A stretch of 64,000 bases of DNA, taken from positions 62,001-126,000 of the forward strand of contig NZ_JAMQAW010000003.1 in assembly GCF_023701525.1 (NCBI RefSeq), written 5' to 3'. This stretch comes from Streptomyces albipurpureus (GTDB lineage: Bacteria; Actinomycetota; Actinomycetes; Streptomycetales; Streptomycetaceae). The position numbers and the translations under genes were made by a program. How positions within the stretch are numbered: position 1 is the first letter of the stretch; every line of letters begins with the position of its first letter. The notes beneath the pieces are model-generated. The model searched no databases. It saw only the letters and a list, made by a program, of their open reading frames with translations, and had not been told where the DNA came from. Shown in pieces: positions 17,245 to 25,499 of this stretch.

Positions 17245-17277
17245 CTCCCCACCCGCGTCAACCCCGCGGGTGGGGAG
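17245..17277 (+). terminator. hairpin terminator after the GH39 gene
   Basis: CTCCCCACCCGCG (17245-17257) and CGCGGGTGGGGAG (17265-17277) form a perfect 13-bp stem with a 7-base loop, 40 bases after the operon's last stop. The region lies between convergent genes, so it could terminate in both directions. There is no U-tract, as is common in Streptomyces. Confidence 0.75.
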
Positions 17278-17496
17278 GCGCGGGCCGCGGTGGGGAGTGA
17301 CGAATCGCCTGTCGATGGCACTTGGCCGTCGGGACGTCTGGACCGCCAGTCGGAGCAGGGGTCGGAACCGTTCCTGTCGTCTTCTGTGAGGCGGCCCACG
17401 AGCCGGTTCTCTCGGCGCGTCGGCAAGGGCTTCTGCTCGTCGACGCGCCGAGCACCCGGCGACCTCGGGTCCGCGTGCTGAGACTTCGGGGCCGGT

Positions 17497-18234
17497 CTAC
17501 GCGGTGTAGCCGCCGTCGACGATGAATTCCGAGCCGGTCACGAAGGATGCGTCGTCGCTGGCGAGGAAGGCGATGACTGCCGCGACTTCCTCGGCCTGTC
17601 CGAGTCGGCCGATCGGGTTCAGGCCGATCAGTTCTGCTTTGTCGAGGTCGCCGAGCATGGGGGTGTCGATGATGCCGGGGTGGACCGAGTTGACTCGGAC
17701 GCCTTCCTTGCCCCAGGCAAGAGCGAGGTTCTTCGTGAGGATACGGACGGCACCTTTCGCCGCGTGGTAGGCGGGGTTGATGCCGAAGCCGCCGACAATG
17801 CCGAAGATCGAGCTGACGTTGACGACAGAGCCGTTTCCGGATGCCTTGAGAGCGGTGCCGGCCGCGCGTGTTCCGAGGAAGACGCTGGTCTGTGTCACAG
17901 CGATGATCCGGTCGTACTCGGCCTTGCTCGTGTCTTCGATCGAGGCTTTGCCGGCTATGGCTGCGTTGTTGACGAGGATGTCAAGGCCGCCGAAGGCCGC
18001 CTCCGTGTCGTGGATCGCAGCGGTCCAGGAGTCTTCGTCACTGACGTCGAGGTGGGTGAACCGGGCGGTGAGCCCCGCTGCGGACAGTGTGTCGACGAGT
18101 GACCTGCCCGCGTCGTCCTGCACGTCGGCGACGACAACCGAGCCGCCTTCCTCCGCGATGCGGCGCGCGGTCGCGGCACCGATGCCGCTGGCGCCACCCG
18201 TGACAAGGGCGGTCCTGCCTTCGAACCTGGTCAT
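17497..18234 (-). CDS. short-chain dehydrogenase/reductase (classical SDR)
   Basis: The protein has 245 residues, a full-length classical SDR. The Rossmann motif TGGASGIG is at residues 12-19, NNAA replaces the usual NNAG, the catalytic Ser is in NVSSIFG and the YxxxK pair is in AYHAAKG. The acidic VVADVQD after beta-2 suggests NAD preference. The end FVTGSEFIVDGGYTA is the standard SDR C-terminus. It is downstream of the saccharopine-dehydrogenase-like gene (57-base gap) in a likely two-gene operon controlled by the TetR at 19438. The substrate is unknown. Confidence 0.9.
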   Translation of the reverse strand: MTRFEGRTALVTGGASGIGAATARRIAEEGGSVVVADVQDDAGRSLVDTLSAAGLTARFTHLDVSDEDSWTAAIHDTEAAFGGLDILVNNAAIAGKASIEDTSKAEYDRIIAVTQTSVFLGTRAAGTALKASGNGSVVNVSSIFGIVGGFGINPAYHAAKGAVRILTKNLALAWGKEGVRVNSVHPGIIDTPMLGDLDKAELIGLNPIGRLGQAEEVAAVIAFLASDDASFVTGSEFIVDGGYTA

Positions 18235-18291
18235 TGCTGCCTACTTTCTTGTGTTGATCGTGAGTGGGGCAGGGGGAGTCGGGCGCCGTTG

Positions 18292-19290
18292 TCAGCTGAG
18301 GCGTGTGCCGGATTCGTTCAGCCGCTGGTGCAGGTGGGAGGGGTCGATCACGGTCTCGGGGAAGTGGAGTCCGGCCGTCGGGGCCGGGGTGCTGGTCAAG
18401 CCGAGCAAGTGCTCAAGGGCAACGGCGGTACCGAGGGCGGTCAGCGATGACTGTCCGGCGGGGTGGGTGAGGTCGAAACGGCGGGTGGTGGGGACCCCGT
18501 TGCGAAGAGTGCCGGTGATCTCGATGAGGATCTCGTGACTGGGGCCCTGGCCCGCACGGGTTCCCGCGGAGTCGGCGACCAGCAGATCGACACGGGCGGA
18601 TGCGGCACCCGTTGCCTCGGCCAGGCTGAGGACGTCGAGGCTTCCGTAGCCGTCTGCCTGATGCCGGGCCGCGTCGGCTGTCGTGATGGTGCGTACCCGG
18701 TCGGACTCCTCCTGAGCCCATACCCACGAGCCGTTCCTGCGGAACAGGGGCAGGGGGTTGGCCGCCTGCACGGCTTCCTGCGACTCGAACCCGGCGGCGG
18801 GCCCCATCTCTTCCTTCGGATCGAAGACAAAGGCGAGGGTGACTTCCTCCACCGCCGCGAATTCCTTGGCGTAGTGGGCGGCCAGTATCACCGGGACGCC
18901 TGCCATCCAGTGGCTGGCGAGCACTACCGGGGAAGCCTGGGGGCCGTGGACGTAGGCGGTGAGGTCTTGACCCGCCTCGACGAGGCTGCCAGTGACCGCG
19001 TGGAAGGGGATTCGGTGGTCCTGAGCGAACCGTTGAGCGCTGAATCCGCCGTCACGCGGGAAGACCGCCAAGGCCCCGAACTGCTGCTGCCCGTCCAGTC
19101 CCAGGTCCGGGCGGCCCAGATCGATGCGTACGCCGGTGGCGGCGCCGAGCTTGTCGGCGGTGGCCTGTGCGCGGTTCAGATCGCGACCACCGATGACGAG
19201 GGGCAAGTCCGGGTGGAAGCGGCGAAGGAAGGCCGCGGCCCGGGAGCCGACACAGCCGGAGCCGCCGATCAGTAGGACGGGGAGAGTCAT
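18292..19290 (-). CDS. saccharopine-dehydrogenase-like NAD(P)-binding protein
   Basis: The protein has 332 residues. The N-terminal Rossmann fold has LIGGSGCVGSRAAAFLRRFH followed by LPLVIGGRDLNRAQATADKL, as in the saccharopine dehydrogenase NADP-binding superfamily. The middle and C-terminal parts (residues 110-330) form an alpha/beta region typical of reductases or trans-acting enoyl reductases of that superfamily. It is the first gene of the minus-strand pair with the SDR and its start faces the TetR gene across two palindromic operators. The true substrate is unknown. Confidence 0.75.
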   Translation of the reverse strand: MTLPVLLIGGSGCVGSRAAAFLRRFHPDLPLVIGGRDLNRAQATADKLGAATGVRIDLGRPDLGLDGQQQFGALAVFPRDGGFSAQRFAQDHRIPFHAVTGSLVEAGQDLTAYVHGPQASPVVLASHWMAGVPVILAAHYAKEFAAVEEVTLAFVFDPKEEMGPAAGFESQEAVQAANPLPLFRRNGSWVWAQEESDRVRTITTADAARHQADGYGSLDVLSLAEATGAASARVDLLVADSAGTRAGQGPSHEILIEITGTLRNGVPTTRRFDLTHPAGQSSLTALGTAVALEHLLGLTSTPAPTAGLHFPETVIDPSHLHQRLNESGTRLS

Positions 19291-19336
19291 GGGATTCCTT
19301 CACGCTGGGAAATGAGGTGGGAAACGGGACCCAGGA

Positions 19337-19354
19337 AACGGAGGGCCCTCCGTT
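19337..19354. promoter_or_regulatory. TetR-type operator 1
   Basis: AACGGAGGGCCCTCCGTT is a perfect 18-bp palindrome, 46 bases upstream of the minus-strand start at 19290. With operator 2 it brackets a TACACT -10-like element at 19366-19371 serving the TetR gene. Confidence 0.75.
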
Positions 19355-19372
19355 AAGGTCGACGGTACACTA

Positions 19373-19390
19373 ATCGGAGGGTCCTCCGTT
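19373..19390. promoter_or_regulatory. TetR-type operator 2
   Basis: ATCGGAGGGTCCTCCGTT repeats operator 1 with only three changes and keeps the CGGAGG/CCTCCG arms. The two sites are 36 bases apart centre to centre, so two TetR dimers could bind with defined spacing and control both divergent promoters. Confidence 0.75.
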
Positions 19391-19437
19391 CATGTCGAAC
19401 GTAGGTCGAACACAACGGATCAAACCGGGAGAATCTG

Positions 19438-20028
19438 ATGGCCGGCGCAGACGAGACCACGCCTGCCCGGCCGCTGCGCGCGGACGCCCGGCGCAATCGA
19501 GACCGCCTGCTGGCCGTGGCCACCGAACTGCTGGCCGACTCGCGGGGGCAACTGTCCCTGGAGGCTGTCGCCCGCCAGGCCGGCGTGGGCATCGCCACCC
19601 TCTACCGTCACTTCCCCACCCGCGAAGCCTTGGTCCTCGCCGTGTACAACCACGAAATGGAGCAGCTGGGGCAGAGGGTCGACGAACTCCTGGCCTCCCA
19701 CGGCCCGGACGAGGCGCTGGCGCGGTGGCTGGGAGAGCTGAGCCAGTACGGGATGACCCGACCCGGTGTCTCCGACGCGTTCCGCGTCGCCGCTGCCTCA
19801 CAGGATGAAGTGGTCCACCACACCTACACCCACATCACCACCGCCCTCACCCGCCTCTTGGAGGCTGCCGCGCGGGCGGGGTCCACCCGGACCGACATCG
19901 GAGCTGACGACCTGCTGCCGGCCGTCTGTGGCACCTGGGAGCTACCCGACACCCCGGCGGCGCGGCAGCAGGCCGACCGCCTGGTGAACCTGCTGCTCGA
20001 TGGCCTCCGCGTCATGCGTCGGCCCTGA
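19438..20028 (+). CDS. TetR-family transcriptional regulator
   Basis: The protein has 196 residues. The N-terminal DNA-binding domain shows LRADARRNRDRLLAVATELL, then the helix-turn-helix LSLEAVARQAGVGIATLYRH ending FPTREALV, the classical TetR pattern. The C-terminal ligand domain is short, helical and divergent. It is transcribed away from the saccharopine-dehydrogenase-like/SDR pair and two nearly identical palindromes lie between them, so it likely represses both units. The ligand is unknown. Confidence 0.92.
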   Translation: MAGADETTPARPLRADARRNRDRLLAVATELLADSRGQLSLEAVARQAGVGIATLYRHFPTREALVLAVYNHEMEQLGQRVDELLASHGPDEALARWLGELSQYGMTRPGVSDAFRVAAASQDEVVHHTYTHITTALTRLLEAAARAGSTRTDIGADDLLPAVCGTWELPDTPAARQQADRLVNLLLDGLRVMRRP

Positions 20029-20295
20029 CCGACGCGACTGGTCGGCCGGTAGGCGGGTCCGTGCCGATGCGTGCGAACACTCGACGGACGCGAAGGTAGT
20101 TCCGTCGATCTGCGGGCGCTCGGCCTGGCGATGGCCGCCGGGGCTGGTCTACGCCCCACGGGCGGTCCGGCCCCGCGTCCAGGGAGTGCGGGCTAGGCGC
20201 GGGGGCGCGGGTGATGCTGCCGCATCAGGGTGTCTCGATTTGTTGCGGGTTCGCTGTTGACAACGCCGAATGGCCCGTTGAGTATGTTCGGAAAG

Positions 20296-20315
20296 TTCCG
20301 GAACCGGTTCCGGAA
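20296..20315. promoter_or_regulatory. LacI-type operator upstream of the GH3 operon
   Basis: TTCCGGAACCGGTTCCGGAA is a perfect 20-bp palindrome made of two TTCCGGAA half-palindromes around ACCGGT. It lies 47-66 bases before the lacI-type start at 20362, where an autoregulatory operator is expected. Confidence 0.7.
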
Positions 20316-20361
20316 ACGGATCAGGCATTGGCTTCGATGGCGAATCCAGAAGGCGGACCCC

Positions 20362-21396
20362 ATGAGCACCGAGGACAGCGCGCCGCGTAAGCGCCCCACG
20401 ATCAATGACATCGCCGCAGCGGCCGGTGTCAGCAAGCCCACCGTTTCACGGGTCCTCAACGGGCACCCCGATGTGAGCGCTGCCACCCGTCACCGCGTTC
20501 AGGAGGTCGCCGCCGAACTGGGGTATGTACCCAGCGCCGACGCCCGCGCCTTGAGCACGGGGCGACACGGCGCTCTGGGCCTGCTCATGCCCGCCTTCAG
20601 TTGGTGGGGCTTCAACGAACTCCAGTACGGCATCGCTCATGAGGCCGAGAAGCGCGGACTCCGTCTGCTGGTGCAGGCGCTTCACCCCGGAGACGAGGCC
20701 GAGCGCGAGTTCGTCACCCGCACCCTGCCCACACTGCCCGTGGACGGTCTGATTCTGCTGATGCCCGAGGGAATGCTCCGCTACGTCGGCGACCTGGCCC
20801 GCTCCGGTCGGCCGGTGGTCGTTGTCGATGACCGCGGCAATCGTCCTGGTATCCCGTATGTGGAGACCACCAACCGGGACGGTGTGCGGGAGGCAGTGGC
20901 GCACCTGGTGGGGGAGGGGCGTCGGCGGATTGGGTTTCTGGCCGGACAGATGGGGTCGGCCTATGCGCGAGCCCGTTTCGAGGGCTACCTCGACGGTCTA
21001 CGGGAGGCGGATCTCCCCTATCTCCCGGAGTTGGTGTCGCTCAGTGAGGACGCTCCCGTCGAGCCGCTGCCCGAAGACCTTGACGCCGTCCTGGACGCCG
21101 AACCGGATGCGGTCGTAGCCGCCTGGGACGAGATCGCGTTCGCCGTGATGAACGCGGTGCACGCGCGTGGGTGGCGTATCCCTGAGGACGTTGCGGTGAT
21201 CGGGTTTGACGACAGCCCGTTGGCCCGCGCGGTACGCCCCTCGCTCACCACGGTCCACCAGCCGTGCCGTGAAATGGGCGAGGCCGCGGTGCGGATGCTC
21301 GCCGATGCGATCGAGCACGGCACCGGCCCCGCCAACGCCTCGGTGCCCACCCGCCTGGTGATCCGCGAATCGACCGGCCCCATCACCACTGCCTGA
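20362..21396 (+). CDS. LacI-family regulator of a glycoside utilisation operon
   Basis: The ATG at 20362 follows an AAGGCGG element and gives 344 residues; the frame is open to 20230 but that part overlaps the operator. The headpiece TINDIAAAAGVSKPTVSRVL plus NGHPDVS is a textbook LacI helix-turn-helix and hinge start. The sensor domain ends with VPEDVAVIGFDDSPLARAV-like and LTTVHQPC segments. It precedes the MFS transporter by 41 bases, so it most likely represses itself, the transporter and the GH3 enzyme until the glycoside enters the cell. Confidence 0.92.
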   Translation: MSTEDSAPRKRPTINDIAAAAGVSKPTVSRVLNGHPDVSAATRHRVQEVAAELGYVPSADARALSTGRHGALGLLMPAFSWWGFNELQYGIAHEAEKRGLRLLVQALHPGDEAEREFVTRTLPTLPVDGLILLMPEGMLRYVGDLARSGRPVVVVDDRGNRPGIPYVETTNRDGVREAVAHLVGEGRRRIGFLAGQMGSAYARARFEGYLDGLREADLPYLPELVSLSEDAPVEPLPEDLDAVLDAEPDAVVAAWDEIAFAVMNAVHARGWRIPEDVAVIGFDDSPLARAVRPSLTTVHQPCREMGEAAVRMLADAIEHGTGPANASVPTRLVIRESTGPITTA

Positions 21397-21437
21397 GCCA
21401 CCGGTCACCGTAACCCACGCCCGCCCAAGGGAGAGTT

Positions 21438-22751
21438 GTGTCCGCCACCAGCCCCGCCGCCGACCAGAGCCCCAACGATCTCACCGGCCCCAGCACCGTC
21501 AACGCTGACGCCACCCCACGTATCGCCGACCAACGCCCCATAGTCCCGGGCCGTTTTGTCGCCGTGCTCTTCCTCGCCCTCTTCGGGGCCTGGCTCGCCC
21601 TGCTCGCCCCGACCATGGTCAGTCTCGCCGTCAAGATCGAGCAACTCAGCGGCGATTCCAAGGTCACCGCCCTGTCCTGGACCCTCGGCCTGGGCACCCT
21701 CGTCGCGCTGATAGCCAACCCGCTGTTCGGATCACTCAGCGACCGCTGTACCTCCCGCTTCGGTGCCCGCCGCCCCTTCATGGTCCTCGGCGCACTGGGC
21801 GGACTGGCCGGCACGATGGTGATCGCCCTCGCACAGAACACCTGGCAGATCGTCCTCGGCTGGTGCATCGCGCAGGCCATGTACAACGCCCTGGTCTCGG
21901 CCATCTACGGGACCCTGGCCGACCAAGTGCCCGCAAGACAGATGGGCACCGTCTCCGGCACTCTCGCTCTGGCCAGCCCGATCGGCATCCTCGGCGGCAC
22001 CTACCTCGTCGACTTCTTCCACACCAATGCCCTACTGATGATCCTCGTACCGGCTCTACTCTGCGTGGTCTTCCTCGTCCCGTTCCTGTTCTTGGGCCGA
22101 GACCGTCGCATCACCCCCGGGTCCATGGACCCCGTACGCGTGCGGGACCTGCTGGGATCGTTGTGGACCAACCCGGTCAAGCACCCCGACTTCGGCTGGG
22201 CCTGGCTGAGCCGCTTCCTGATGTACGGCGGCTACGCGACCGCCGCGACCTATATGGCGTACTACCTCGGCGACAGCCTCGGTATGGCCGACGGCGAGAT
22301 CACCAGGGCGGTATTCATAGCCGGCCTCATCTTCACCGGCTGCGTACTGATCTCCACCGTTCCCGCAGGCCGGATCTCGGACCGAATAGGCCGCCGCAAG
22401 CCCATCGTCTTCGCCGCATCCATGCTCATCGCCCTCGGCATGGCCACCATGGCCATGGCGGGCACGGTCACACTCTTCTACGTCTCCCAGGCCGTCATCG
22501 GACTCGGCATGGGCGTCTACTTCGCCGTCGACATCGCACTGCCCGCCGATGTGTTGCCGGACCGGGCCAGCGCTGCCAAGGACCTCGGAGTCATGAACAT
22601 CGCAGCCACCCTGCCCAGCAGCCTGGTCGCCCTCGTGGGCCCAGCCCTGCTCGCCCTCGGCGGCGGCAACAACTACAGCGCGCTCTTCGTCTTCGGCATG
22701 GCAGCCGCGGTGCTGGGATTCCTCGCGGTCCTACCCGTACGCCGCCGCTGA
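21438..22751 (+). CDS. MFS transporter, probably for a (di)saccharide
   Basis: The GTG at 21438 has AGGGAGAG upstream and gives 437 residues with about 12 hydrophobic helices. The loop 2-3 motif reads GSLSDRCTSRFGARRPFM and the later DRIGRRKP is the MFS repeat in the second half. The general pattern resembles the sucrose/GPH-like symporters. It lies between a LacI regulator and a GH3 glycosidase, so import of a glucoside or xyloside is likely. The long hydrophilic N-terminus (about 35 residues) is unremarkable. Confidence 0.88.
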   Translation: MSATSPAADQSPNDLTGPSTVNADATPRIADQRPIVPGRFVAVLFLALFGAWLALLAPTMVSLAVKIEQLSGDSKVTALSWTLGLGTLVALIANPLFGSLSDRCTSRFGARRPFMVLGALGGLAGTMVIALAQNTWQIVLGWCIAQAMYNALVSAIYGTLADQVPARQMGTVSGTLALASPIGILGGTYLVDFFHTNALLMILVPALLCVVFLVPFLFLGRDRRITPGSMDPVRVRDLLGSLWTNPVKHPDFGWAWLSRFLMYGGYATAATYMAYYLGDSLGMADGEITRAVFIAGLIFTGCVLISTVPAGRISDRIGRRKPIVFAASMLIALGMATMAMAGTVTLFYVSQAVIGLGMGVYFAVDIALPADVLPDRASAAKDLGVMNIAATLPSSLVALVGPALLALGGGNNYSALFVFGMAAAVLGFLAVLPVRRR

Positions 22752-22805
22752 CCGCCCCCACCACACCTGTTCACATCGCCCCGTCAGCACTTCTGGAGAT
22801 GCCCG

Positions 22806-24569
22806 ATGCCAGCCACCATCCCCTACCTGGACCCCGCACTCCCCATCGAGCGGCGGGTCGATGACCTACTCGCCCGGATGACCTTGGAGGAGAAGGCGGG
22901 GCAGCTCTTTCACACCGCGAACGTCATGAACGACGACGGCACCCTCCTTGACCGGTTCGACCACGCCAACGGCATACGCCCCACGGCCGAGTTGGTGAAC
23001 GACCGGCACATCACCCACTTCAACCTCCTCAACGGCGATGACCCGGAGGCCATCGCCACCTGGCACAACCACCTTCAACGCCTGGCCGTCGACACCCGCC
23101 TCGGGATTCCCGTCACTCTTTCCTCCGACCCTCGCCACGGCGTCTTCTCCTCCCCGGCGACCGGCCAGACCATCGAGCGGCTATCCCGTTGGCCCGAGCA
23201 CACCGGTATCGCCGCGATCGGTGACGAACGCACGGCCAGGGAGTACGGGGACGTCGTACGCCGTGAGTACCTCGCCCTCGGTATCCGCGTCGCCCTGGGG
23301 CCGATGGCAGACCTCTTCACCGAACCGCGTTGGACGAGGGGATACGGCACCTTCGGCGAAGACGCCGACACGGTCGCCCGGATGACGGCCGCCTTCATCC
23401 GCGGCCTCCGTGGCACGGCGACCCTCGGCCCCGGCAGCGTCGCGGCCATGGTCAAGCACTTCCCCGGCGCCGGCCCGCAGCAGGACGGCGAAGACGCCCA
23501 CGACCACAACCACCCCGAACAGGTCTATCCGGGCCACCGCCAGGCCCTCCATCTACGTCCCTTCGAGGCCGCCTTCGACGCCGGCGTAACCCAGGTCATG
23601 ACCTACTACGGCATGCCCATGGGCACCGGCGACTGGGAAGAGGTCGGCTTCGCCTTCAACCGACCGGTCGTGACGGACCTCCTGCGCAGGCACTACGGTT
23701 TTGACGGCATCGTCTGCACCGACTGGAACGTCATCGACTCCACGGCCCTCGCGGGTGAGCTCTTCGGCCCCAACGCCTACGGCCTTGAGCACCTCACCCC
23801 CGCACAACGAATCGCCCGCGCGCTGGAAGCCGGAGTCGACCAGTTCGGCGGCGATATCTCCACCGAACTGGTCGTGGAACTCGTCCGCGCCGGTGACATC
23901 ACCACCGACCGCATCGACATCTCCGTACGCCGCCTCCTCCGCGAGAAGTTCCGCCTCGGCCTCTTCGAAAACCGCTACGTCGACCCACAAGCCGCCGCCC
24001 GCACCGTCGGTTCACCCCCGCTTCAAGAAGCCGCCCGAACCGCGCAACGCCGCTCCCTCGTCCTCCTGAAGAACGACGCGTCGATGCTTCCTCTGAGCGG
24101 ACGCCCCAAGGTCTACGCGGAGGGCTTTGATCCGGCCGTACTCACCCACTACGCCGACGCGGTCGCCACCCCCGAAGAGGCCGATGTCGCACTGCTGCGC
24201 CTGGTTTCCCCCTGGGAGGAACGCGACGGAGTGCTGGGTGCCTTCTTCCACGGCGGTAGCCTCGACTTCCCAACCGAACGCGTCGACGAGGTGCGGGCAG
24301 TCGCGAAGACCGTCCCCACAGTCGCTTGCGTCTATCTTGAACGCCCCGCGATCCTCACCCCCATCGACTCCGAAGTAACCGCCCTCATAGGCGACTTCGG
24401 CTCCCACCCCGACGCGCTGTTGGACCTGGTCTTCGGCCGCACCAAACCCGAGGGCAGGCTCCCCTTCGACCTGCCTTCCTCATCCGAGGCCGTCGAGGCC
24501 GCCCGCGAAGACGTCCCCTTCGACACCCACAAGCCGCTGTACAGGTTCAGCCACGGCCTCACCTACTAG
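22806..24569 (+). CDS. GH3 family glycoside hydrolase
   Basis: The protein has 587 residues. The (beta/alpha)8 domain begins RVDDLLARMTLEEKAGQLFH, contains the KHFPGAG motif (normally KHF.G in GH3) and the nucleophile Asp306 in GIVCTDWNVID. The second domain is shorter than in most beta-glucosidases and ends with LPFDLPSS, then a FSHGLTY end typical of GH3 enzymes. No signal peptide is seen, so it acts on a sugar imported by the MFS protein 54 bases upstream. Beta-glucosidase or beta-xylosidase activity is likely, but exact specificity is not readable. Confidence 0.9.
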   Translation: MPATIPYLDPALPIERRVDDLLARMTLEEKAGQLFHTANVMNDDGTLLDRFDHANGIRPTAELVNDRHITHFNLLNGDDPEAIATWHNHLQRLAVDTRLGIPVTLSSDPRHGVFSSPATGQTIERLSRWPEHTGIAAIGDERTAREYGDVVRREYLALGIRVALGPMADLFTEPRWTRGYGTFGEDADTVARMTAAFIRGLRGTATLGPGSVAAMVKHFPGAGPQQDGEDAHDHNHPEQVYPGHRQALHLRPFEAAFDAGVTQVMTYYGMPMGTGDWEEVGFAFNRPVVTDLLRRHYGFDGIVCTDWNVIDSTALAGELFGPNAYGLEHLTPAQRIARALEAGVDQFGGDISTELVVELVRAGDITTDRIDISVRRLLREKFRLGLFENRYVDPQAAARTVGSPPLQEAARTAQRRSLVLLKNDASMLPLSGRPKVYAEGFDPAVLTHYADAVATPEEADVALLRLVSPWEERDGVLGAFFHGGSLDFPTERVDEVRAVAKTVPTVACVYLERPAILTPIDSEVTALIGDFGSHPDALLDLVFGRTKPEGRLPFDLPSSSEAVEAAREDVPFDTHKPLYRFSHGLTY

Positions 24570-25499
24570 TTCTGTTGTCAAGCGGTCGCGGTGGCGGCGA
24601 AACTGGGCACCGACAAGCAGGAGAACGGGACCGTACTGCGCATCCGTCCCGGATCATGAACATCGACATACAGCACCACGGGTGGTTGGCCGAGTAGCCG
24701 CCGCGGCAGCGCCTGTCGGGGTCGCGTCACGTGTACAGCCCGCAAGGGTTGGACACTGTCCTGGCAGCGTCGGATAACCCAGCAGCCGCCTTCCGAAGCG
24801 AATGGGACCGCAACCGCTCCTCCGGACGCGTACTCAAGGTGTGTTGCTGGTGGAGGTCGGCCCTTGTGGCTTGAGAAGGGCGCGACCCGGACTTCCTTTG
24901 ATACTCAATCAACGGTGAACGCTGGGACATGGCCAAGCTGTGACCGGGCTGGGCGCCCAAGCCGGACACGGGCCGCAGGGGCGCTGAGGCGATGGGCGCA
25001 ACCAGGCTATGCCGTGCCTCGACTGGTTGTCGACGGCCCTTCTCCCCGCTCCGCGTCACCACTGCCCCACTCGCCTTCTGTGCGCCGTCGGGGTCAGTAC
25101 TCGCTGTGAAGAACGGCAACGCTGCGCAGGCCTGCCCACGGATCTGGCTGAGCATGGCGGACATGGGGCAGCTTGAGGCGGGGCTGAGTGGGTGGTGGCT
25201 TCTGCCCGACCCTGCTTGGCGCTCTGGGGGATCGGAACAAGCGGCCTGGAGTCTGAAGCCGTCCTGAAGCGGAGGCCCGCTGGGCCAAACGTCGAGACTT
25301 CGTGACGAGTTGTCCCGGGTGGAACACGGATCCGCGGACGGGGCGGTGGGATCGCACCGACAGCTATCGACAGGCAGCCATGCCAACACAGTGACTATCG
25401 CCCTCGCGGTGAGGGCCGCTTGCCTGGCAGCCCGGGAGAGCAGACCCTGTAATCAGTGGGTCAGCGATTCCCATCGGACTGGATACAACTGGTTGTCTC
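24570..25499. other. 930-base gap with no supported gene
   Basis: Long frames on both strands (for example 24727-25389 minus) have Ser/Arg/Pro-rich translations without motifs or ribosome-binding sites. The end of the gap holds ACAACTGGTTGT (25485-25496), a palindrome touching the next start. The rest may be decayed sequence or a long 5' region. Confidence 0.4.

Noticed and set aside
24838..25270. Possible group II intron or structured RNA (GTGTG start, GC-rich dyads)
   Set aside because: No domain V hairpin, no intron-encoded protein and no clear exon junctions were found.
24727..25389. 220-residue minus-strand ORF
   Set aside because: Ser/Arg/Pro-rich translation with no motif, no ribosome-binding site and no operon context; typical shadow frame of high-GC DNA.
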